Of a DNA stretch of 64,000 bases, positions 42,099-50,684 are shown in pieces. Position 1 is the stretch's first letter, and each line of letters begins with the position of its first letter. Under the pieces are notes generated by a model. That model ran no database searches. It was not told the origin of the DNA and saw only the letters and a program-made list of their open reading frames with translations. The position numbers and the translations under genes were made by a program. Origin of the DNA: Sphingopyxis sp. JAI108 (GTDB taxonomy: Bacteria; Pseudomonadota; Alphaproteobacteria; Sphingomonadales; Sphingomonadaceae); NCBI RefSeq assembly GCF_013410105.1, contig NZ_JACCCJ010000001.1, forward strand, positions 2,170,001 to 2,234,000, read 5' to 3'.

Positions 42099-44626
42099 CC
42101 GCCCGCGCCGACCAGGCGCGAGACGAGCGCGCCGGTGGCCCCCTGCGCCGCAGTGTAGACGAGGAAAAGCATTGCGAGATCGATGCTGTTGTTTCCGGGC
42201 TGCGCGACGAGGCCCCGCACCCCGCGTGCGGAGCAATAGAGCGCCATCAACATGCCGATCGCCGCGGCGCAGGCTTGAAGAGCGAGCAGCGCATAAGCGG
42301 CGGCGCCCTGCCCGCTTACGGTCGGACCAATCCCGCTGCCCGACCAGCTGCCATAGTCCAGACCGAGCGCGGCACTCGATGCCGCCGCGGAGGCCAGAAG
42401 CGCTATCACCGACCAGAGGGACGAGCGCTGGAGAGCCGCGCGCGCCGTGAGCGCGACCCCGATAGCCGCAGCGTAGAGCATGAGCACCGGTATCGCCTCG
42501 CCGAGGGCCGGCGGCGGCTGCCAGAAGCCAGGCTGGTTCGACGACAGAAAGGCAAGGCTGAACAGCGCCATGAGATAGATCATGCCCATCACGACCAGCA
42601 GGATGACTATCGCCCACCAGCCATGGCTCGATGGCCCGGTGACATAGGTCGGGACACGAATGTCGGCCCCGATGTCGACGCCCGTGATTTCAACGGGGCG
42701 GTCGGTTTCCCAAAGCCAGCGCAACACAGAGATCACCGCCAGCACGCCGCTGACCCATGCGAATAGATAGGCCTGCACCGTCAGCGCGAGGAAGAAGCCC
42801 GCGGTGAAGATCGCGGCGGCGAAAGGCCATGGCGACGGCCCCGGCATGATCTGCAGATATTGGGGCTCGGCAAGCAGCGGGCTCGTGATGATCGTCTCGC
42901 GCCGGCCCGTTGCCGAGCGCGGCAGGAAATAGCGCCCCTTCTCTACCGCATCGGCGAGCGCGGGATCGTCCCACAAGGGCTCGCGGCTCGTCACGACCGG
43001 GATCGAGCGTGTCGAATAGAGTTCGCTCGGCAACCATTCAAGCGTGCCGCCGCCATAGACGTTACCGGCATTTCCGTCGCCCGGCGCGAGCCGGAAGTTC
43101 CGCGCGAGGTCGACAAGGAAGAGGAGCACGCCGAGCCCGAGCATGAAGGCGCCGATCGTCGAGATCAGATTGGGCAGCTCGAGTCCGTGCCCCGGCAGAT
43201 AAGTGTAGACGCGGCGCGGCATGCCCTGCAGCCCCGCGAGATGCATCGGCAGGAAGGCGATATTCATGCCCACGAACATGAGGCCGAACACCCATTTGGC
43301 GAGCCGCTCGGACAAGGCACGCCGGCTCACCATCGGGATCCAGTAATAGAAGGCGGCAAAAAGCGGAAAGACCATGCCGCCGATCAGAACATAATGGAGA
43401 TGCGCGACGATGAAATAACTGTCGTGCGCCTGCCAGTCGAACGGGACCATCGCCACCATCACGCCGGTCAGGCCCCCGGTTACGAAGATAACGATGCTTC
43501 CCATGACGAAGAGGCCCGGTGCGTTGAACTTCGGCTTGCCAATCGCGAGCGTCGCGATCCACGAAAAGACCTGGATGCCCGCCGGTACGCTGACCGCCAT
43601 CGAGGCGGCAGAGAAGAAGCCGGTCGTCATCGGCGGCATGCCCGTGGTGAACATATGATGCGCCCACACGCCGAAACTGATAAAACCCGTCGCGATCATC
43701 GCAAGGACAATCAGCCGGTAGCCGACGAGCTTCTCGCCCGCGACGGTCGCGACGATCATGCTCATCATCCCGGCAGCGGGAAGGAAGATGATATAGACTT
43801 CGGGGTGCCCGAAAAACCAGAAGAGATGCTGCCACAGTAAAGGGTCGCCGCCCCGGGTCGCATCGAAGAAGGGCCAGTTGAACGCCCTTTCGATCTCCAG
43901 CAGCAAGGTGCCGAGGATGATGCTCGGAAAGGCGATGACGATCATGACCGCGAAGACGAGCATCGCCCAGGCGAAGATCGGCATCCTGTCGAGGCGCATG
44001 CCCGGCGCGCGGGTCCGCAACACGCCGACGATGATCTCGATCGCTCCCGCGATCGCGCTGATCTCGATGAAGCCGATGCCGAGCAGCCAGAAATCGGTGT
44101 TGATCCCCGGCGAATAGGCCTTCGAGGTCAGTGGCGGATACATGAACCAGCCGCTGTCGGGCGCGAGCCCGACGAAGATCGAGGCGAAAAAACAGAGTCC
44201 GCCCACGGCATAGGCCCAAAAAGCGTAGGCGGAGAGCCGCGGAAACGGCAGATCGCGCGCCGCGAGCATCTGCGGGAGGAGCAGCACCCCTGCCGCCTCG
44301 ACCGCGGGTACCGCGAAGAGGAACATCATCACCGTGCCATGCATGGTGAAAACCTGATTATAGGTGCCTTGCGGCAGGATTTCGAGCATCGGGGCGGCGA
44401 GCTGCGCGCGCATGAGCAGCGGGAGTACGCCCGCCATCAGGAAGAAGAGGAAGGCAGTTCCGAGATAGTAGATGCCGATATAATTATTGTTGACCGCGAA
44501 CAGATAGTCCCAGCCCTTGGGCTTGCACCAGATACGGCGGAGTTCTTCCTCCTCTTCTTTCGGCCGCTCGCCCTTGGTTGGAAAACGCTCGTACAGCGCC
44601 GGATCGAACCCTGTTTCAGACCTCAT
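42095..44626 (-). CDS. Cytochrome c oxidase subunit I fused to subunit III
   Basis: An 843-residue membrane protein. The first ~570 residues are haem-copper oxidase subunit I: VFTMHGTVMMFLFAVPAVEA with a haem ligand, FWFFGHPEVYIIFLPAAGMM with the Cu-B His and Tyr, VWAHHMFTTGMPPMTTGF, and HLHYVLIGGMVFPLFAAFYY. The remaining ~270 residues add about seven helices of subunit III type (SSHGWWAIVILLVVMGMIYL). Such I+III fusions occur in caa3 oxidases. The stop overlaps a small membrane gene and the start overlaps the subunit II gene. Confidence 0.94.
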   Translation of the reverse strand: MRSETGFDPALYERFPTKGERPKEEEEELRRIWCKPKGWDYLFAVNNNYIGIYYLGTAFLFFLMAGVLPLLMRAQLAAPMLEILPQGTYNQVFTMHGTVMMFLFAVPAVEAAGVLLLPQMLAARDLPFPRLSAYAFWAYAVGGLCFFASIFVGLAPDSGWFMYPPLTSKAYSPGINTDFWLLGIGFIEISAIAGAIEIIVGVLRTRAPGMRLDRMPIFAWAMLVFAVMIVIAFPSIILGTLLLEIERAFNWPFFDATRGGDPLLWQHLFWFFGHPEVYIIFLPAAGMMSMIVATVAGEKLVGYRLIVLAMIATGFISFGVWAHHMFTTGMPPMTTGFFSAASMAVSVPAGIQVFSWIATLAIGKPKFNAPGLFVMGSIVIFVTGGLTGVMVAMVPFDWQAHDSYFIVAHLHYVLIGGMVFPLFAAFYYWIPMVSRRALSERLAKWVFGLMFVGMNIAFLPMHLAGLQGMPRRVYTYLPGHGLELPNLISTIGAFMLGLGVLLFLVDLARNFRLAPGDGNAGNVYGGGTLEWLPSELYSTRSIPVVTSREPLWDDPALADAVEKGRYFLPRSATGRRETIITSPLLAEPQYLQIMPGPSPWPFAAAIFTAGFFLALTVQAYLFAWVSGVLAVISVLRWLWETDRPVEITGVDIGADIRVPTYVTGPSSHGWWAIVILLVVMGMIYLMALFSLAFLSSNQPGFWQPPPALGEAIPVLMLYAAAIGVALTARAALQRSSLWSVIALLASAAASSAALGLDYGSWSGSGIGPTVSGQGAAAYALLALQACAAAIGMLMALYCSARGVRGLVAQPGNNSIDLAMLFLVYTAAQGATGALVSRLVGAGG

Positions 44627-45570
44627 TTCAGCGCGACCAGATAGGCGGTGAGCGCCTGCAGTTCCTCGCCGCTGAACTGGTGGTAGGCGGGCATGCGGTT
44701 TGCAGGCTTGATCGCCTGGCTATTGGCGACCCAGCCCGCCATCGTCCCCGGGTTATTGGGCAATATCCCGGCGCCGAGCGTCTTGCGCGAGCCGACATGG
44801 GTCAGATCGGGACCCGCGAGCCCGCGCGCGGGCGACCCGCGGATCGTATGGCAGGCGGCGCAGCCGCTCGAGAGAAAAAGGGAAAGCCCCTCGCCGCCGG
44901 CGCGTCCCGCGGGGCGGCGCGAGGCCTGCCAGCGCGCAAAATCCGCAGGGGTGTGCGCCACGACCACGAATCCCATCAGCGCGTGCGGGCCGCCGCAATA
45001 TTCGGCGCATTGTCCCTTGTAGACGCCCGGGGCATCGGCCTCGATCAGCAGGCGATTGGTGCGCCCGGGGATCATGTCCATCTTGCCTCCGAGCCGCGGC
45101 ACCCAAAAGCTGTGGATGACGTCCGCTGCCTCGAGTTCGAGGAGGACGGGCTTTCCGACGGGGATGTGAAGTTCGTTCGCATCGCGCAACGTCTCGCGGC
45201 CCTGGCCATCCTGGTAGTGGACCCGCCACCACCACATCTCGCCGATGATCCTGACGCGCATCGCGCCTTCGGGAGCCGCCGTCGGCGACAGCGAGCTTGT
45301 CAGCAGCAGGCTCCAGACGAGCAAGCCCGTGAGCACGACCGACGGAAAGGCAAAACCGAGAATCCAGATCGCTTTCTCGCCGCCGAGTCGCGCCTTGAGC
45401 CGGGGCGAACCGCGCAGCGCGATCCAGAGCGCCGCGAGCACGATCGCCAAAATGACCGTTCCGCCGGCGAGCAGCACCCAGGCGAGAAGCGTCACCGGCT
45501 CCGAATAGGGGCCAGCGGGATCGAGCACGGCGGGCGGCCAGTCGCCGGGAGAAAGCGTACGGTCAGTCAT
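44623..45570 (-). CDS. Cytochrome c oxidase subunit II with cytochrome c domain (caa3 type)
   Basis: A 315-residue protein. Two N-terminal helices (LLAWVLLAGGTVILAIVLAA, SVVLTGLLVWSLLLTS) anchor it. The Cu-A domain has VIHSFWVPRLGGKMDMIPGR and YKGQCAEYCGGPHALMGFVV. A C-terminal cytochrome c domain contains the haem-binding CAACH and the distal Met region KPANRMPAYHQFSGEELQAL. This layout defines caa3 oxidases, which take electrons directly from membrane-bound cytochrome c. It overlaps the small cytochrome gene upstream by eight bases. Confidence 0.95.
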   Translation of the reverse strand: MTDRTLSPGDWPPAVLDPAGPYSEPVTLLAWVLLAGGTVILAIVLAALWIALRGSPRLKARLGGEKAIWILGFAFPSVVLTGLLVWSLLLTSSLSPTAAPEGAMRVRIIGEMWWWRVHYQDGQGRETLRDANELHIPVGKPVLLELEAADVIHSFWVPRLGGKMDMIPGRTNRLLIEADAPGVYKGQCAEYCGGPHALMGFVVVAHTPADFARWQASRRPAGRAGGEGLSLFLSSGCAACHTIRGSPARGLAGPDLTHVGSRKTLGAGILPNNPGTMAGWVANSQAIKPANRMPAYHQFSGEELQALTAYLVALK

Positions 45571-45928
45571 CGAGGCTCAGCAGCCAGGCGGCGATATCCT
45601 CGGCCTCCGATGGTCGCATCGGTATCGCTGGCATCGCGGTGCCCGGCATCTCAGCGGGCGCATCGCGCACAAAGGCGGCGAGATGCGGGGCGCGATTGGG
45701 CAGGCGGCCGGCGATCAGCGGGCGCGCGCCGAAGCCCGCGAGCGGCGGTCCCACGCGCCCTTTCGGCCAGGCAACTCCGGGCATGGCATGACAGGCGCCG
45801 CAACCGAGCCGCGCCGCCGCGTCACGGCCACGCGCGATGGCGTCCGAGTCGGCGGGTGCCGTTTCGACCGGAGCGGGCGCGCAGGCACCGAGCAGCATCA
45901 ACACCGAAATCGCAGCGCCCCCTTTCAT
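45563..45928 (-). CDS. c-type cytochrome lipoprotein
   Basis: A 121-residue monohaem cytochrome with a lipoprotein signal (SVLMLLGACAPAP), the haem motif CGACH in ARLGCGACHAMPGVAWPKGR, and a Met-containing C-terminal region (MPGTAMPAIPMRPSEAEDIA). It is the first gene of the oxidase operon and overlaps subunit II by eight bases (ATGACTGA). It probably delivers electrons to the oxidase from the outer face of the inner membrane. Confidence 0.92.
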   Translation of the reverse strand: MKGGAAISVLMLLGACAPAPVETAPADSDAIARGRDAAARLGCGACHAMPGVAWPKGRVGPPLAGFGARPLIAGRLPNRAPHLAAFVRDAPAEMPGTAMPAIPMRPSEAEDIAAWLLSLDD

Positions 45929-45990
45929 AGCCGTTCACCGTCCTCGTTCCACTTCGGGAACCTCCTCGCGCGGCCATTGGTTCCCGATGC

Positions 45991-46722
45991 GTGCGCAAAG
46001 CCCCTCTTCTCCTGCTCCTCCTGCCCGCGTGCCATGCGCCCGCACCCCCCGACCGCTTTCGCGCGACCGGCGAGACGATCGCGATGAGCGGCGGGGACGC
46101 GGGTGCCAAGGCCGCCTGCTTCACCTGTCACGGGCTGAAAGGCGAAGGCGACGGGCGCGACGCGCCGCGCCTCGCCGGGCTCGATGCAGGATATCTCCAC
46201 CGGCAGCTCGACGATTATGCGAACGGCCGCCGGGAACATGCCGCGATGCGCGAGATCGCCCGCAAGCTCGGCGACGGCGACAGATCGAAGGTGTCGGCCT
46301 ATTATGCTTCGCTGCAGCCGACGGCGTGGCCGGTCGCAGCCCCTGACCCGGCGGGCGCCCGCATCTACGATATAGGCGATCCCACCCGCGGCCTTCCCTC
46401 TTGCGCCTCATGTCATGGCGAGAGCGGCGCCGGCGATGCGGCGAACCCGCCGCTGGCCGGTCAGCCCGCCGCCTTTATCTCGGGCCAGCTTACCGCATGG
46501 CGCGAAGCGAAGCGCAACAATGATCCGCTGGGCGAGATGCGCCGCGTCAGCCGCCTTCTTTCGCCTGCCGAGCTCGAGGCGGTGTCGCGTCATGCGGCGT
46601 CGTTTCCGCCCCGTCCTCCGGAAGTTCGGGCAACATCCCCCGCAGCACGTCGTGCCGATCCCAGAAATGATGCTTCAGGGCCGCGCCCACATGCATCGGA
46701 ATCATCACGACCAGGAGGATGA
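45991..46722 (+). CDS. Dihaem c-type cytochrome (c4-like)
   Basis: A periplasmic protein of 243 residues as read from GTG 45991. The signal peptide reads RKAPLLLLLLPACHAPAPP. Two haem motifs (CFTCHG and CASCHG), each with a later methionine (EHAAMREIARKLGDGDRSK, LGEMRRVSRLLSPAELEAVS), indicate a cytochrome c4-like electron carrier. The family would end near 46605; the last ~40 residues are Arg/Pro/Ser-rich and lie antisense to the cytochrome b561 gene, suggesting loss of the original stop. It diverges from the oxidase operon. Confidence 0.85.
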   Translation: MRKAPLLLLLLPACHAPAPPDRFRATGETIAMSGGDAGAKAACFTCHGLKGEGDGRDAPRLAGLDAGYLHRQLDDYANGRREHAAMREIARKLGDGDRSKVSAYYASLQPTAWPVAAPDPAGARIYDIGDPTRGLPSCASCHGESGAGDAANPPLAGQPAAFISGQLTAWREAKRNNDPLGEMRRVSRLLSPAELEAVSRHAASFPPRPPEVRATSPAARRADPRNDASGPRPHASESSRPGG

Positions 46723-47209
46723 TCAGGAGCGCGTGGATGCCCTCGGCCCAGTCGAGGATCCACCACTGCCAGCCCTTTTCCAGACTGTCGAAGGGCATGT
46801 GCGGCCACGGCACAATTCCCCCCATCTCGAGCGGCTCACCGCCGGCCACCGACCACATCGCCCAGCCCGAGAGCGGCAGGCCGAAAAAGCAGAGGTAGAA
46901 AAGGATATGCGTCACATAGGCCGCTGCCGTCTGCCAGCCGAGACGGTCGGCATCGTTAACCGGTCCCGGGACGATCGTCCGCCAGATTGCGCGGAGCGCA
47001 GCGAGCAGGAGCATCAGCAGCCCGAGCTCGGCGTGAACCCGAAAGGCTTCCACTTTATCGCCGCCCGCATCGATGCGGCTCATCCGCCAGCCCCAGCCGA
47101 GCTGGAAGAGGATGAGCGCCGCCATCGTCCAGTGGAAAATCTGTCCGACCGGCGAATAGCGCCTGTCGTGGGCGTAGCGCGCCGCCCACGCCTGGATCGC
47201 CTCGATCAC
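46547..47209 (-). CDS. Cytochrome b561-type membrane protein
   Basis: A 220-residue protein with four membrane helices and paired haem-ligating His: YSPVGQIFHWTMAALILFQL, HAELGLLMLLLAALRAIW, YVTHILFYLCFFGLPLSGWA, and IHALLIILLVVMIPMHVGAAL with HH after it. It resembles cytochrome b561 of the YodB type. The start is GTG 47209, which overlaps the ctaG-like stop (GTGA). Its 3' end overlaps the convergent dihaem cytochrome by 176 bases. It could accept electrons from quinol or pass them to periplasmic cytochromes. Confidence 0.9.
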   Translation of the reverse strand: MIEAIQAWAARYAHDRRYSPVGQIFHWTMAALILFQLGWGWRMSRIDAGGDKVEAFRVHAELGLLMLLLAALRAIWRTIVPGPVNDADRLGWQTAAAYVTHILFYLCFFGLPLSGWAMWSVAGGEPLEMGGIVPWPHMPFDSLEKGWQWWILDWAEGIHALLIILLVVMIPMHVGAALKHHFWDRHDVLRGMLPELPEDGAETTPHDATPPRARQAKEGG

Positions 47210-47919
47210 CCCGCCACCCGGCGCGGCTCGCCGAGCAGGTGCCACCCGGTCCACAGGGCTGCGCCAAGATAGAGGGCGGCGGCGGGCGCCCACATGATGA
47301 GCCCCGCGAGTTGCTGATCTTCGAGCGGCCCCAGCCCCCAGGCCGTCGTCGTCGCCAGATGGGGCAGATAAAGCGGGGTGCCAGCGAAGGTGATGAGCGC
47401 GCCGATCAGCCCCATCTGCACCATCATGACCAGCAGGAGACCGATCGCGAGCGGCGGTGAGGCCGATCGGAGCGACGTCCAGAATCCGAGTGCGGTCGCG
47501 AGCAGCGACAGCTGCATCAGCCAGAAGACACCGTCATGGGCCAAAGCGAAGGCATAGGGCGCCGGCGCATGCCAGATCCAGAAGGCGAGGATATGCGCAG
47601 CCGCCCAGAGAGCGCCGCCGCCGCGCGGCCGAAGCCGCGGCAGACCGAGCGCAAGCAGCGGAGCCGCAACCGCGGTCAAGACGATATGATGGGCGACGCG
47701 CACCGAGAAAAGCGCCGACGACAGGGCGCAGAGCGGCGAGACGAACAGCAGCGCGATCAGCCCGAAGCCGAACCAGAATGGGCCGGCGGCCTGCCGTCGC
47801 CTCGCGATCAGCGCTGCAATGCCCAGCGCCAGCAGTAGCCAGGGGTCGAGATTCCAGTGCATGATCCAGTCAGCCGGGATCGGCGCGGGACCGCAATAGG
47901 GAATAGAAGCAGTATCCAT
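47206..47919 (-). CDS. CtaG-like cytochrome oxidase assembly protein (caa3_CtaG family)
   Basis: A 237-residue polytopic protein with about seven helices. Landmarks are VRVAHHIVLTAVAAPLLALG, ILAFWIWHAPAPYAFALAH, QMGLIGALITFAGTPLYLPH and EDQQLAGLIMWAPAAALYLG. The HH and WHAP residues are typical of the caa3_CtaG family, involved in Cu-B assembly in some bacteria. ATG 47919 is preferred (MDTASIPYCGPAPIPADWIM). It is coupled to the b561 gene and sits beside the caa3 oxidase cluster. Confidence 0.9.
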   Translation of the reverse strand: MDTASIPYCGPAPIPADWIMHWNLDPWLLLALGIAALIARRRQAAGPFWFGFGLIALLFVSPLCALSSALFSVRVAHHIVLTAVAAPLLALGLPRLRPRGGGALWAAAHILAFWIWHAPAPYAFALAHDGVFWLMQLSLLATALGFWTSLRSASPPLAIGLLLVMMVQMGLIGALITFAGTPLYLPHLATTTAWGLGPLEDQQLAGLIMWAPAAALYLGAALWTGWHLLGEPRRVAG

Positions 47920-48010
47920 CGATTTGCCAACGTTGGGCCATATGCGCGGGTTCCGGGAAACCATTGAGCGCTCGGCGCATTGTCCAGACGGGGGCCAGCA
48001 TGGAGATCTT

Positions 48011-48457
48011 ATGGCAACGGCCCCATCGCCCCGCCTCGAACCGGCCTATCGCCGACGTGCCCCCCACCCGCTGCACGCCATCCTCCTTGCGTTCCCGCTC
48101 GCGCTGTTCAGCTGTGCGCTTCTTTCCGATATCACCTATGTCGAGAGCGCCGAGATGCAGTGGAGCAATTTCTCGGCCTGGCTAATCACGGGCGGGCTCA
48201 TATTCGGGGCACCCGTGCTGCTATGGGCGGCCATAGCTTTCGTCCGGGGGCGGAAGGGCGCGACGCGCACGCCCGCCCTCGCCTATTTCCTGCTGATCCT
48301 CGTCATGTGGGTCGCGGGGCTCGTCAACGCCTTCAAGCATAGCCAAGATGCGTGGAGCTCGGTCGGCACTACCGGCGTGATACTCTCGGCCGTTTCCGCC
48401 CTCGCAGCAATTGCCTCTGCCTGGCTTCTCCACGCCGCCAAGGAGCCCCGCGCATGA
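48011..48457 (+). CDS. DUF2231-family membrane protein
   Basis: A 148-residue protein with four helices (LLAFPLALFSCALLSDITYV, WLITGGLIFGAPVLLWAAIA, ALAYFLLILVMWVAGLVNAF, LSAVSALAAIASAWLL). HPLHAILLAFPLALF at the N-terminus is the DUF2231 hallmark, and a conserved His (FKHSQDAW) follows. ATG 48011 with TGGAG upstream is chosen. The stop overlaps the start of the dehydrogenase gene (ATGA). Such proteins often accompany membrane-anchored redox enzymes. Confidence 0.88.
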   Translation: MATAPSPRLEPAYRRRAPHPLHAILLAFPLALFSCALLSDITYVESAEMQWSNFSAWLITGGLIFGAPVLLWAAIAFVRGRKGATRTPALAYFLLILVMWVAGLVNAFKHSQDAWSSVGTTGVILSAVSALAAIASAWLLHAAKEPRA

Positions 48458-49800
48458 CCCGCCCGACATCTCTCACCCTCGTCGCCGTAGCGGCGATGGC
48501 GGCGCTGCTCGCAGGCTGCGGCAAAGGTGACGAAAAGCTCGACCAGACCGGCGCCAGCCCGAGCCTGCCGAAGATCGACGAGACGCTCGTCCCCCCAATG
48601 AAGATAGCGAGGCCCGCGGGCTGGAACGGCGAGCTTCCGACCGTTCCCGCGGGTTTCACGATCACGCCGGTCGCGACCGACCTCAAAATTCCGCGCCAGA
48701 TCCTCATACTTCCCAATGGCGATATCCTTGTCGCCGAAGGGTCCGGCGGCCATGCGCCGAAACTCCGGCCCAAGGATGTGATCGCGGGCTATATCAAGAG
48801 CCTCGGCAAATCGTCGGTGAAGGGCGGCGACCGCATCACCCTGCTTCGCGACGCGGATGGCGACGGCAAACCCGAGCTTCGCACCAGCTTCATCAAGGAC
48901 CTCGACGCCCCCTATGGCCTCGCGCTCGTCGGCAACAGCCTCTATGTCGCCAACCAGGGCGCCCTGCTTCGCTTCGCCTATACGCCGGGCGCGACAAGCA
49001 TCGGGGGCAAGGGCGAGGAAGTCACCAAGCTCCCGGCGGCCATCAACCATCACTGGACGAAGTCGCTTGCGGCGAGCGCCGATGGCACGAAGCTCTATGT
49101 GGGTATCGGTTCGAACAGCAATATCGGCGAGCGTGGAATGAGCGTCGAGGAGGATCGCGCCGTCATCTGGGAGGTCGACGCCGCGACCGGCGCGAGCCGC
49201 ATCTTCGTCTCGGGCATACGCAATCCGACCGCGCTCGCCCTCGAGCCTTCGTCCAACACCCTCTGGGCGGTGGTGAACGAACGCGACGAACTCGGGGCCG
49301 AACTCGTACCCGATTATCTGACCTCTGTACGCGAGGGCGCCTTCTACGGCTGGCCGTACAGCTATTGGGGACGCCACCCCGATCCGCGCGTCCATCCGCA
49401 AAAGCCCGAACTCGTCAGGACTGCGGTCGCGCCCGATTATGCGTTAGGCTCGCACGTTGCGCCGCTCGGACTGAGCTTCGCGACCGAAGGCGGTCTTCCG
49501 GGCTATGAGGCGGGCGCCTTCGTCGGCGAGCATGGCAGCTGGAACCGCCAGACCCTTGCGGGCTACAAGGTGAGCTTCGTCCCCTTCGCGAACGGACGCC
49601 CGGCCGCGAAGCCGAAGGATTTCGTGACCGGCTTCATCAAGGACGGTAAAGCGCGCGGCCGCCCCGTCGGCGTCACCTGGGACCCGGCGCGCGGTGCGCT
49701 CTGGATCGCCGATGATCTCTCGAACACTGTGTGGCGCGTCACCGGCCCACGCGCGCTCGCGATGCGATCGCCAGTCTCCCCGGCGGCCGGCCAGAAATAA
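48454..49800 (+). CDS. PQQ-dependent sugar (sorbosone) dehydrogenase-like lipoprotein
   Basis: A 448-residue periplasmic beta-propeller protein with lipobox LLAGCGKGDE. Blades show FTITPVATDLKIPRQILILP, GDILVAEGSGG, DLDAPYGLALVGNSLYVANQ, NHHWTKSLAASADGTKLYVG, RNPTALALEPSSNTLWAVVN and GARGRPVGVTW-type repeats (RPVGVTWDPARGALWIADD). This is the L-sorbosone dehydrogenase/GDH-B fold, which uses PQQ to oxidise sugars. Actual substrate unknown. No PQQ biosynthesis genes are in the window. It is coupled to the DUF2231 gene. Confidence 0.88.
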   Translation: MTRPTSLTLVAVAAMAALLAGCGKGDEKLDQTGASPSLPKIDETLVPPMKIARPAGWNGELPTVPAGFTITPVATDLKIPRQILILPNGDILVAEGSGGHAPKLRPKDVIAGYIKSLGKSSVKGGDRITLLRDADGDGKPELRTSFIKDLDAPYGLALVGNSLYVANQGALLRFAYTPGATSIGGKGEEVTKLPAAINHHWTKSLAASADGTKLYVGIGSNSNIGERGMSVEEDRAVIWEVDAATGASRIFVSGIRNPTALALEPSSNTLWAVVNERDELGAELVPDYLTSVREGAFYGWPYSYWGRHPDPRVHPQKPELVRTAVAPDYALGSHVAPLGLSFATEGGLPGYEAGAFVGEHGSWNRQTLAGYKVSFVPFANGRPAAKPKDFVTGFIKDGKARGRPVGVTWDPARGALWIADDLSNTVWRVTGPRALAMRSPVSPAAGQK

Positions 49801-49818
49801 TCAGCTGGCGCCGCCCGG

Positions 49819-50406
49819 CTAGAAGCGGATCACGCGCCAGACATAATAAGCGAAGAGCGCCGCCATGATCGCGGTGCTCGCGGGACCGACCCATTTCTCG
49901 ACGCCCTCGAAGCGCTCGGCGAGCAGATAGCCCGAGACCGCGAGCGCCGCGGTCCAGACGCCGGCACCGAGCGCCGACAGCAGCAGGAAGCGCGTCGGCG
50001 GCATCGCGAAAATGCCGGCGGGAATGGAGATTAGCGTCCGAAGACCGGGTATGAGATGGGCGAGCGGCACCGCCCATGTGCCGTGGCGGCAGAACCAGCG
50101 CTCGATCCGCGCGATATCGTCGTCGCTCAGCGTGATCCAACGCCCATGGCGGTCGGCCCAGCGGCGTAACCGCTCATCGCCGATCCTGCGCGCGATTATG
50201 TACCAAAAAAGCGCTCCGAGCAGGGTCCCCGCAAGTCCGGCAGCGATCACCAGCGGCAGGCTGTAGCGTCCGTCGGCGGCGCCGAAACCCGCGAGCGGCA
50301 TGATGACCTCGGACGGGATCGGCGGGAAGACATTCTCGAGAAACATCAGGAGGACGATCCCGGCATAGCCCATCGTCTCGACGAGGTCGGTGATCCAGTC
50401 TGTCAT
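49819..50406 (-). CDS. DedA-family membrane protein
   Basis: A 195-residue DedA/SNARE-associated-type protein. Family features are GIVLLMFLENVFPPIPSEVI with the conserved Glu and Pro residues, MPLAGFGAADGRYSLPLVIA, and AHLIPGLRTLISIPAGIFAM with the conserved Arg. Several helices follow. DedA proteins are implicated in lipid-carrier flipping and envelope homeostasis. ATG 50406 (MTDWITDLVETMGYAGIVLL) is the natural start. It converges with the dehydrogenase gene. Confidence 0.93.
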   Translation of the reverse strand: MTDWITDLVETMGYAGIVLLMFLENVFPPIPSEVIMPLAGFGAADGRYSLPLVIAAGLAGTLLGALFWYIIARRIGDERLRRWADRHGRWITLSDDDIARIERWFCRHGTWAVPLAHLIPGLRTLISIPAGIFAMPPTRFLLLSALGAGVWTAALAVSGYLLAERFEGVEKWVGPASTAIMAALFAYYVWRVIRF

Positions 50407-50684
50407 GGCGCTTCTCCCGGCATCCGCGGGCCGACCGGCCGCCTGCTGACAACGAGCTATCGTCGATATGGATGCCGGCGCATCGTCGCACGGTCGGTCG
50501 TCGTCGCGGCCAATGGCCGGCGTCCATCTCAACGAGGCCCGGCGATTTGCCTTCACGGCAACCGATCGCATGCGGGAACATGCGCGCGCGCCGGACGTAG
50601 CCCTCCCATGACGCTTTGCATCACCGCCCCGTCTGATCCCGACAGTCTCGCCGTTTGCTCCGCGCGCATCACGGTGGCGGCGCG

